From positions 1-23,587 of the forward strand of contig CANRCH010000007.1 in assembly GCA_947629065.1 (NCBI GenBank): DNA of 23,587 nucleotides. The letters are read 5' to 3'. The notes beneath the pieces are model-generated. The model worked only from the letters and a program-made list of their open reading frames with translations. It ran no database searches and was not told the origin of the DNA. This stretch comes from an uncultured Aliarcobacter sp. (GTDB lineage Bacteria; Campylobacterota; Campylobacteria; Campylobacterales; Arcobacteraceae). Shown one piece after another: positions 15,528 to 21,710 of this stretch. Position 1 is the stretch's first letter. Every line of letters starts with the position of its first letter. Position numbers and translations under genes: made by a program.

Positions 15528-15582
15528 TCGAACTTTATGGGTGGAAGTCACTTTATGACTGGACTAAAGTCTCTGTTCCGAA
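15528..15582. repeat. Short degenerate copy of the GGAAC/GTTCC element
   Basis: Begins TCGAAC (one G short of TCGGAAC) and ends GTTCCGA. Inside are AGTCA/TGACT and GACT/AGTC hairpins. The 3' end resembles that of the 7622-7767 element: GGACTAAA, then GTCTCTGTTCC here and GTCCCTGTTCC there. Confidence 0.4.
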
Positions 15583-15584
15583 AC

Positions 15585-15600
15585 TTCTCTTTTATAAAGG
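15585..15600 (+). repeat. 16-bp direct repeat preceding terminator, copy 2
   Basis: Identical to 14864-14879 and likewise fused to a terminator stem. Confidence 0.75.
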
Positions 15601-15626
15601 AAGGCTCTTTTGAGTCTTCCTTTTTT
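15599..15626 (+). terminator. Terminator after the RelBE-like module, shared with maf
   Basis: GGAAGGCTC (15599-15607), a TTTT loop and GAGTCTTCC (15612-15620), then six Ts. It touches the stop codon of the convergent maf gene (15625-15627) and may act in both directions. Confidence 0.85.
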
Positions 15627-17667
15627 ATATTAATCTTTCTAAACAAAAAGTATAATCTTTCATTATTTGTCTAATTTGCTTAATATATATCATCTTAATC
15701 TCTTTTATTTTACTTCTTTCGGATTTTATTTTTTTATCATTAAAATAATATGATAAGTATGGTAAACAAAGTTCACTATATAAAAAGACAATCTCATTTA
15801 AGTTTTTATAATTTTTTTCTCTCAACTCTATTATGATTTTTTCTATACTCTTTAAAAAATCTTTAAAAAAGAGCTCTTGTGAGCTTTTTTCAATATCAAT
15901 TAAAATTTTTTCTAGTTCACCTCTTATATATTCTATCTCTTCTCTAATAAAGCTTTCTGATTCACCATCAAGTTTTGTATATATTTTTGACTCTAAATAA
16001 TTTTTTAAAAGTATTGTATTACTATTTTCATATTTATCCAAATTTACATTATTTGATTTTTTTGGAATAATTCCTTGAAATTTTGCACCATTACTTGATA
16101 GATTATATATTTTTGTTTTTTTATCTTTTATTCTGACTTTATCTTCAAGCATTTTTATTGAGCCGTAAAATAAGGGTGTTGTATAAACTTCTTTTTTAAA
16201 ATTTCCTTTAACTTTAACTAAACTTCTTCTAACATTAAATATAGTTCTATCTTGTTCTTCATTTAAATCTATTTTTGAAATTTTTACTCTATCTTCACTT
16301 GCATGGGTAGCACCTGTTTTTTGATCCAATGCTAAATCCAAACCTAGTATATATATCTCTTGAGAATTAAATTGAAATATAATTTCTAATCCAATTTCAC
16401 CTATACTGGATCCATTAAAAGCTCTATTTGATTTAAAAAATGAATAAAAAACATCAAATATAAATATATTATCTTTATCAAATTTATTTAAAATATTTTT
16501 ATTTGTTATTGAAGATGCAAATAAAAGTGTATCTTTACTTACTAGCTTCATAGTTTCATCATCAAATTGAGTATCTGCAAGAAACTCTTGCTCATCTAAA
16601 GTTATCACTATATTTACACTGATACCATTACTTACAAGTTTTTTTAAAGCTCTTCCTATACAAACTATGAAAAATCTATCTTGATTGTCTTTAATCCACT
16701 CTAGATTTTCATCTAAACTAGGTCCAGCTGCTATATATAATATAGGAATATTTTCAAATAATTTACAAGTTTCTCTTATACTTTTAAAATCTAAAAACCT
16801 ATAATTTTTTTGTATTTTACTTGTAGTTCTATTTGTATGTATATATATTCTCCTATTGTAATCATATGCTACTGGACTCAAAAGTGTTTTCATATTAAGT
16901 ATAGTATCTATATACCTATCTATATTTATATTAGTAGTTGATATTTTTATAAAATAGTTATCCAATCTATATGCATTTAAATAACTATAAATCTTTTTTT
17001 CTTCATCCTCTTTCGTATCCATAATAGAAAATATTGCACCTTTTTTTGCTAAGATTGTATAGTCTACTGTAAAAAGTGAAAGCCTAAAAATCTCTAAATT
17101 TCTTTCAAGTATCAAATATGATGTGGCATTGATCTTTTCTGCGATTTTTGGAATATGTCTTCCTAGAAGCGTACCAAGAAATATAAACTTATCAAACCTT
17201 TTAAACTTTTTTTGTAGATTATCTAGATAATTTTTTGTATAGTCTGTATATTCCTTAACATTAAATAAAGTTAAACTATTAAGTTCATCTAATTTTTCAA
17301 GTTCAAATCTTTTTTCAAAATTTACTTTAATATCATTCTTAAAATTGAAATAAGGTTCTATTTCAAAAATGGATGATTTTTCATCAAAATTTATTTTTTT
17401 GATTAATTCATCATTTCTCTTTTTTGGTTTTTTATCATACAGATATTTATCATTTACGATATCATATATATCAAAATCTCCATTTTCCATTATAAATTCT
17501 AGTGCATATTTTTCCTTATAAGTTCCATTTTCAATCATTCTTGAGAGTTCATCGACTCTATGATAAAGTTCGTTGTCATACTCACTTAAAAATGCTAAGT
17601 TTGCTAGAAATGTAGTTGTAAGTGCATTTTGTAGTTGGATTTGTGCTTGTTCTTTTGTTTGTGTCAT
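15625..17667 (-). CDS. Motility-associated factor (Maf), flagellin glycosyltransferase family
   Basis: 680 residues, normal for Maf proteins. These proteins glycosylate flagellin with nonulosonic acids (pseudaminic or legionaminic type) in Campylobacter, Helicobacter and Aeromonas. An N-terminal helical part is followed by the conserved MAF_flag10/DUF115 domain at about residues 270-480, with ILYIAAGPSLDENLEWI (309-325) and FFIVCIGRALKKLVSNGI as its nucleotide-sugar-binding core, then EIYILGLDLAL. The C-terminus is a long helical tail. The gene points towards flagellin, separated only by the RelBE module. Its ATG at 17667 has an AAAAGG site that touches the stop codon of the nuclease gene upstream. 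A copy of its first 12 codons lies at 19466-19504. The exact sugar is unknown. Confidence 0.88.
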   Translation of the reverse strand: MTQTKEQAQIQLQNALTTTFLANLAFLSEYDNELYHRVDELSRMIENGTYKEKYALEFIMENGDFDIYDIVNDKYLYDKKPKKRNDELIKKINFDEKSSIFEIEPYFNFKNDIKVNFEKRFELEKLDELNSLTLFNVKEYTDYTKNYLDNLQKKFKRFDKFIFLGTLLGRHIPKIAEKINATSYLILERNLEIFRLSLFTVDYTILAKKGAIFSIMDTKEDEEKKIYSYLNAYRLDNYFIKISTTNINIDRYIDTILNMKTLLSPVAYDYNRRIYIHTNRTTSKIQKNYRFLDFKSIRETCKLFENIPILYIAAGPSLDENLEWIKDNQDRFFIVCIGRALKKLVSNGISVNIVITLDEQEFLADTQFDDETMKLVSKDTLLFASSITNKNILNKFDKDNIFIFDVFYSFFKSNRAFNGSSIGEIGLEIIFQFNSQEIYILGLDLALDQKTGATHASEDRVKISKIDLNEEQDRTIFNVRRSLVKVKGNFKKEVYTTPLFYGSIKMLEDKVRIKDKKTKIYNLSSNGAKFQGIIPKKSNNVNLDKYENSNTILLKNYLESKIYTKLDGESESFIREEIEYIRGELEKILIDIEKSSQELFFKDFLKSIEKIIIELREKNYKNLNEIVFLYSELCLPYLSYYFNDKKIKSERSKIKEIKMIYIKQIRQIMKDYTFCLERLI

Positions 17668-17678
17668 TTTTTGCCTTT
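17631..17678. repeat. 48-bp imperfect direct repeat (maf start), copy 1
   Basis: Covers the first codons and ribosome binding site of maf and matches 19468-19515 at all but about five positions. The intervening 1789 bp begins exactly at the stop codon of the nuclease gene. Confidence 0.85.
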
Positions 17679-18719
17679 TTATATGTTTTCTAATAAAGTT
17701 TCTAGTTTATTACTTATCTCTTTTGTAGTCGGAAGTAAATTTTTATACTCTTTTGGTAGAGTTTCTGTTAGTTTATATGTTGCAACTCCTATTGGTTGAT
17801 TACTATCTTTTAAAGCATATTCTACTGTTGTTCGCTTTTTATCTTTGCAAATAATTATTCCAATAGATGGATTTTCATCTTCTAGTTTTACTTTATCATT
17901 TAATGCTGATAGATAAAAGTTCATTTTTCCTGCATATTCTGGTTTGAATTTTCCAATTTTTAGCTCTATTGCAATAAGAGATTTAAGTCGTCTATGATAT
18001 AAAAGTAAATCTATAAAATACTCTTCATCATCTATTTCAAGTCGATATTGATTTCCTACAAAAGTAAAATCTGTCCCCATTTGAGCCAAAAACTCTCTTA
18101 TGCTGTTTATAAGTCCTAGTTCTAGCTCTTTTTCATCATATTTTTCACTTAAACTTAGAAAATCAAAATTGTACTCATCTTTTACAGCCAAAACTGCTTG
18201 GTTTTTATACTTTTCTACGATAGTATTGTCAAAATTTGTTTGATTTAAAAGAAGCTTTTCATAAGATTTATTTTCGATTTGATGTTCAAGCACCCTATAA
18301 GTCCAACCAAATTTTATAACCATTTTTATATAAAATTCTCTTTCAAGATTGTCTTTGCACTTATGAAAAATAATAACATTGTGCGACCACCCAATTTCTC
18401 TAGACAATGTCTGGAGTTTTTCATTTTGATAATACTCAAGATAAAATTGTCGCATATTCCAAAGGTTTTGCATACTAAAACCTTTTATTCCTACAAACTC
18501 TTTTTGAAGTTCATTTGATAGATTTTGAACTACTGCTTTTCCCCAACCAAACTTTTCTTGCTTCTCTACAATATTTTTTCCAATTTCCCAATATAAGTTT
18601 ATAAGCTCTTTATTTACAGCTTTTAAAGCTTCATATTGAGAAGATAAAATCTTACTTTTTATCTCTTTTACAAAACTTGTAAAGTCATTTTCTAAAATAG
18701 CTATATCTTTCTTCAACAT
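17679..18719 (-). CDS. DUF1016 / YhcG-like PDDEXK nuclease
   Basis: 346 residues from ATG 18719, chosen over an in-frame GTG at 18725 because the AAAAGG site is well spaced only for the ATG. The N-terminal half is the DUF1016 N-domain (VNKELINLYWEIGKNIVEKQ, the GWGKAVVQNLS helix, GFSMQNLWNMRQFY), thought to bind DNA or a partner. The C-terminal half is a PDDEXK nuclease core with Asp237 (FIDLLLYHR) and the E-x-K pair Glu252/Lys254 (IELKIGKF), all present. Relatives are frequent in restriction-modification and defence neighbourhoods, but their function is poorly known. It starts 10 bp after the MazF-like gene on the same strand and is probably co-expressed with it. Its stop abuts the maf ribosome site. 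Confidence 0.85.
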   Translation of the reverse strand: MLKKDIAILENDFTSFVKEIKSKILSSQYEALKAVNKELINLYWEIGKNIVEKQEKFGWGKAVVQNLSNELQKEFVGIKGFSMQNLWNMRQFYLEYYQNEKLQTLSREIGWSHNVIIFHKCKDNLEREFYIKMVIKFGWTYRVLEHQIENKSYEKLLLNQTNFDNTIVEKYKNQAVLAVKDEYNFDFLSLSEKYDEKELELGLINSIREFLAQMGTDFTFVGNQYRLEIDDEEYFIDLLLYHRRLKSLIAIELKIGKFKPEYAGKMNFYLSALNDKVKLEDENPSIGIIICKDKKRTTVEYALKDSNQPIGVATYKLTETLPKEYKNLLPTTKEISNKLETLLENI

Positions 18720-18729
18720 TGACACCTTT

Positions 18730-19071
18730 TTATTGTATTATTTCATCGAAAAGTTTTTTGATATATTTAAGTTCATCTTCGCTTAAAGTTGCCAGTTTTT
18801 CTATAAATCTGCTATTATCAATAGCTCTAATTTGAGTTATAACAATATCAGAACTCTCTTTTAGTTTCTCTCTTTTTGAAATTCTAAATCTAATAGGTTC
18901 AGCATCATCTATTAAATCAGAACTTAAAGGAATGATTGTAGTAGTTGGATAGTTGTTGTGGTTTAGTTCATTATTTTGAAAAACCAAAGCTGGTCTTACT
19001 TTTCCTATTTCGTTATTTTTTTTAATAGGATTTAGGTTTACTAGCCAAATTTCACCTTTAGATACTATCAT
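18730..19071 (-). CDS. MazF/PemK-family mRNA interferase toxin
   Basis: 113 residues. The fold signature is clear: GEIWLVNLNP at the N-terminus, KVRPALVFQNN (the Arg-Pro of the substrate loop), TTTIIPLSS, then SDIVITQIRAIDNSRFIEKLATLS at the C-terminus. These SH3-like dimers cut mRNA or tRNA at short sequences; the key Arg (RPAL) and Thr/Ser (TIIPLSS) positions are kept, so it is likely active. It overlaps its antitoxin gene by 14 bp, and the nuclease gene follows almost directly. Confidence 0.9.
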   Translation of the reverse strand: MIVSKGEIWLVNLNPIKKNNEIGKVRPALVFQNNELNHNNYPTTTIIPLSSDLIDDAEPIRFRISKREKLKESSDIVITQIRAIDNSRFIEKLATLSEDELKYIKKLFDEIIQ

Positions 19072-19285
19072 TTAGTGTGCTTTCAAAATCATCATAGAGT
19101 TTTTTATCTGATTTTTTTGTTTTTTCTATTGCATTTAATATTCTTGATTTTTTACTATTTTCTATACTTTTTGCATAAAAACTTATAGCTTCTCTTATAA
19201 TATCACTTCTTTTTTTATCCAAAGTTTTAGAGATATTATCCAAAGTTTTTTCAAGATTTTCATCTAATCTTACAGTTGCTATCAT
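19058..19285 (-). CDS. Ribbon-helix-helix antitoxin of MazF
   Basis: 75 residues. IATVRLDENLEKTLDNISKTL, then KKRSDIIREAISFYAK, is a CopG/RHH DNA-binding unit; the Lys-rich C-terminal tail (KKSDKKLYDDFESTLND) should bind the toxin. RHH rather than AbrB-type antitoxins are common partners of MazF in this phylum. The ATG follows AAAAAAGGAG. A dyad overlapping the -10 region upstream could be its operator. Confidence 0.87.
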   Translation of the reverse strand: MIATVRLDENLEKTLDNISKTLDKKRSDIIREAISFYAKSIENSKKSRILNAIEKTKKSDKKLYDDFESTLNDSI

Positions 19286-19308
19286 AAAAACTCCTTTTTT
19301 GTATTTTG

Positions 19309-19323
19309 TAATACAGTATTATA
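19309..19323 (-). promoter_or_regulatory. -10 and dyad operator of the MazF module
   Basis: On the minus strand TATAAT (complement of 19318-19323) overlaps TAATACTGTATTA (complement of 19309-19321), a 13-base dyad with one central base. An RHH antitoxin bound here would block the promoter. Confidence 0.5.
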
Positions 19324-19465
19324 GCTAGTGCCTTTCTCTTTTGTCAATAATGAAAAACTCACATATCATCTAAACTATGTCATAGACATCTTATATTGTG
19401 GTCATAAATCCAAGGATTGTTTATAGATAGTATTGATAACAAATTTTTATTATATTGATAAATAT
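19324..19465. other. Non-coding gap between the MazF module and the maf-start copy
   Basis: 142 bp of AT-rich sequence. I see no open frame, RNA gene or convincing repeat in it. It ends at the decayed copy of the maf start. Confidence 0.4.
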
Positions 19466-19504
19466 TTATAGTTGTAGTTGTGCTTGTTCTTTTTTTTGTG
19501 TCAT
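19466..19504 (-). pseudogene. Remnant of a second maf gene start
   Basis: Twelve codons, MTQKKEQAQLQL then stop, against MTQTKEQAQIQLQ in the intact maf at 17667. The ribosome binding site is also copied. Nothing further of maf follows. It lies directly after the Abi_2 gene, whose stop codon overlaps this copied ribosome site, just as the nuclease stop abuts the intact one. Confidence 0.75.
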
Positions 19505-19515
19505 TTTTTACCTTT
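19468..19515. repeat. 48-bp imperfect direct repeat (maf start), copy 2
   Basis: Partner of 17631-17678; together they bracket the nuclease-MazF block precisely. Confidence 0.85.
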
Positions 19516-20113
19516 AGTTTGTATTTAATTTTCTTGTTATTTTTTCTATATTCTTATCAAAATATGATAGAACATCATATATCTCTTTTTTCATATTTTC
19601 ATACTCTAGTTTATTTATGATTTTATCGTGATGAAAAACTTTATTTCTAAAAAGTCTAACACTGTTTAGTTTTACAAAAATAAAATGCCTATTTATTGAT
19701 TTATCTTGTTTTGAAGGAAGATTTGGGAATATCTTTTTTAAGTCGTTGTATCTTAAAAAACTATTGTATGCACTTGTTAATAGTTTAACCCAAAAACCAA
19801 AACTAAGTTCTGCTATTAGGTTATCTTGAGTTATATTTTTATTTTGTTGTTTTAAAATACTTATAGCATTTGTTATACTTCTTTGTGCATCTGCTTGTAA
19901 AATATCATCTCTAAAAAGCCAATCATAACCTATTTTTGTATTAAAGAAATGATTTAATGAATTTCTAAAACTTATCTCTACAATAGACAAAGGGATATAA
20001 AACTTTTTTGCTAATTTAAGATTTAAAAAGTATTCTTGATAGCTTTTGTAGCTTTTTAATCTTCCATTTGAAATGTATTGTTCTTTTAGTTTTTCACAAT
20101 CTTTTCTTGACAT
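19514..20113 (-). CDS. Abi_2-family (AbiD/AbiF-like) HEPN protein
   Basis: 199 residues. Two RNxxxH motifs are visible: R50-N51...H55 in the IVEISFRNSLNHFF helix and R156-N157...H161 in RLFRNKVFHHDKI. This is the HEPN RNase signature and the pattern of Abi-like abortive-infection proteins. The segment ELSFGFWVKLL (102-112) between them is also typical of the family. It would act as a toxin RNase that blocks phage growth or cell growth; the RNA target is unknown. It starts after AGAGGA; a -10 TATAAT lies on the minus strand (complement of 20211-20216), giving a leader of roughly 90 bases that contains a hairpin. No protein antitoxin gene is adjacent. Its stop overlaps the ribosome site of the maf remnant. 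Confidence 0.8.
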   Translation of the reverse strand: MSRKDCEKLKEQYISNGRLKSYKSYQEYFLNLKLAKKFYIPLSIVEISFRNSLNHFFNTKIGYDWLFRDDILQADAQRSITNAISILKQQNKNITQDNLIAELSFGFWVKLLTSAYNSFLRYNDLKKIFPNLPSKQDKSINRHFIFVKLNSVRLFRNKVFHHDKIINKLEYENMKKEIYDVLSYFDKNIEKITRKLNTN

Positions 20114-20141
20114 TTTTCCTCTTTTATGATAGCATCAGCAT

Positions 20142-20194
20142 TAGAATTCCCCAGTAAGTCTTTATTTGAAATAGAGTAAAGCTTGGGGTTTTTT
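20142..20194 (+). ncRNA. Candidate small RNA or terminator hairpin next to the Abi_2 gene
   Basis: On the plus strand CCCCA (20149-20153) pairs with TGGGG (20184-20188), with an inner CTTTA/TAAAG pairing, then a run of six Ts (20189-20194): a terminator-like end with no plus-strand gene before it. TTGACA (20107-20112) and TAGCAT (20130-20135), 17 bases apart, could be its promoter. The same DNA read on the minus strand is the leader of the Abi_2 gene. Whether a separate RNA exists is speculative. Confidence 0.25.
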
Positions 20195-20240
20195 ATTGCT
20201 TTAAAACTTGATTATAACCAAAAATCACTATATTTTAAAT

Positions 20241-20395
20241 TCATATATTAAATACTTTTTTATCTACTTTTATAGCAGGATTTATGTCTTTTATAAATTT
20301 TTTTGTACCATCAGGAAATATTTCATAAATTTTATCTTCTATAACTTTTGTAACACTAAGCCCAGCACTTAAAGTATCTAAATATACTTTTTTTA
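20241..20395 (-). pseudogene. Decayed second copy of the zeta-type antitoxin
   Basis: Translates to a 50-residue stretch identical at 44 positions to the C-terminal 50 residues of the antitoxin at 11872-12090, ending at the same place with TGA (20241-20243). The N-terminal part is missing, and the toxin that should follow is reduced to a few codons (MNL) before unrelated sequence. The upstream edge is a junction with another gene fragment. Confidence 0.85.
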
Positions 20396-20813
20396 TGAGT
20401 ATCGAAACTTTTAAAATAGTTTTTTATAAGGCTTTTTTGTTCTAAAACTTTTTCTAAAATCTCATCTTTTCTTATCTCTAAATCTTTTCTTATCTCATCA
20501 TATAAAGTATAGTTTTCTATATTTATTAAATTTGCTTTTGACAACAATTCATTTTTATAAGATAGTATTTTTGTATCTTTTATATCTATTTGTAAACTTT
20601 CATATAAATCATTTATAGAAAAAGCTCTTTGTGTTCCTAGTAAAGATGAGCTTAAATTATCAATATCTATTGTTATTGGAAATGTAGAGTTTCTTGAAGC
20701 ATAAACTAAATTTGTTTTTTGATTTGGAAATAATTTCTTAAAATATCTTTCAAATATAAAGCCTTCTCTCATAATAAAATTATATTGCTCAATCTTATAT
20801 TTTTTTGATAAAT
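20395..20813 (-). pseudogene. Internal fragment of a larger gene, possibly a polysaccharide-locus HAD-like protein
   Basis: About 140 codons open at both ends. The apparent GTG/ATG starts at 20838/20826 lie inside the IS21 end, and the last 11-13 codons of the open frame (to 20356) run out of frame through the antitoxin remnant, so both real ends are missing. Visible segments: NFIMREGFIFERYFKKLFP, then LVYASRNSTFPITI, FSINDLYESL, and a charged helix EIRKDEILEKVLEQKSLIKNYF. The 'aRDGy...YaSR...' then 'ER..l..Y' pattern recalls large HAD-like proteins of surface-polysaccharide loci, but this is a tentative recognition. It was probably cut by the IS on one side and by a deletion on the other. 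Confidence 0.5.
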
Positions 20814-20912
20814 TGTTGAGACGCATGAATTTGGCCACCCAAACGCATAAAGACTTGGCCAGTTGAGGAGTTAAAAAGTATTCTTACAAAATTATATCAT
20901 AAGTGGCCAAAT
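20814..20912. repeat. IS21 left end with repeated transposase-binding sites
   Basis: Terminal inverted repeat at 20814-20839, then further GGCCA sites near 20856 and 20904. Adjacent GACGCA/ACGCAT motifs alternate with them. Confidence 0.75.
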
Positions 20913-20916
20913 GTTT

Positions 20917-21657
20917 TTATTTTTTTGCTAAATATTCTCTCATTGAACCACCTCTTAATTCCAATTTATGTGCAGTATGAATAAGTCTATCCATCATTGC
21001 ATCTGCTATTGTTTCATTTCCTAAATATGCATGCCAATCTTTTATTGGAAGTTGTGCTGTTATAATTATTGAACCATTAAAAGTTCTATCTTCTATTATT
21101 TCAAATAAATCATTTATTTCATCGGCTTTTAAAGGTGTTACTCCAAAGTCATCTATTAGTAAAAGTTTAAATTTTGAGATTTTTGCTAATGTTTTTGTAT
21201 ATGTTCCAGCTATTCTTGAAGTTCTTATTTCTTCTAGTAAACTTGAAAGTCTATAGTATTTTGTTGGGTATCCTAAATCTATAGCTTTTTTCCCCAAACA
21301 TTGCATCGTAAAACTTTTCCCAACACCCGTTGCTCCTGTAATAAGCACATTTTGTTTTAGATTTATAAAATTTCCAGTTGCTAGTGACATAATTACTGAT
21401 TTATCTAAATTCCTTTTTGGAAGATACTCTATTTGTTCTAATGAAGCTGTTTTATCTTTTAAAGTTGCAGCTTGTAGTAATCTTTTTATTTTTTTATTAT
21501 CTCTTTGATTTATTTCAGATTCAAACAAATGATAAAGTCTCTCTTCAAAGCTAAGAGATGAATAATTTGCATCATTACTTTGATGTAATAAAGAGTCTTT
21601 AAATCCTGAAAGATTAAGTGCTGTTGCTTGTTGTAAAATTGTGTCAATTGATATCAT
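20917..21657 (-). CDS. istB: IS21 helper ATPase IstB
   Basis: 246 residues, the family's normal length. It is a DnaC-like AAA+ ATPase: Walker A GATGVGKS (108-115), Walker B LLLIDD (165-170), sensor segment SIIITAQLPIKDWH, and the C-terminal ADAMMDRLIHTAHKLELRG arginine-finger region. It forms the DNA-bound filament that lets the transposase choose and attack a target. It lies 53 bp downstream of istA on the same strand. The sequence is intact. Confidence 0.96.
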   Translation of the reverse strand: MISIDTILQQATALNLSGFKDSLLHQSNDANYSSLSFEERLYHLFESEINQRDNKKIKRLLQAATLKDKTASLEQIEYLPKRNLDKSVIMSLATGNFINLKQNVLITGATGVGKSFTMQCLGKKAIDLGYPTKYYRLSSLLEEIRTSRIAGTYTKTLAKISKFKLLLIDDFGVTPLKADEINDLFEIIEDRTFNGSIIITAQLPIKDWHAYLGNETIADAMMDRLIHTAHKLELRGGSMREYLAKK

Positions 21658-21710
21658 AATATTTTCCTTAGTAGTTTTTTCTTTTATTTTTAGAATTTGT
21701 ATTTGATAAA

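Noticed and set aside
20356..20394. Last 13 codons of the minus-strand open frame ending at 20356
   Set aside because: They are the antitoxin remnant read in the wrong frame, not part of a real protein.
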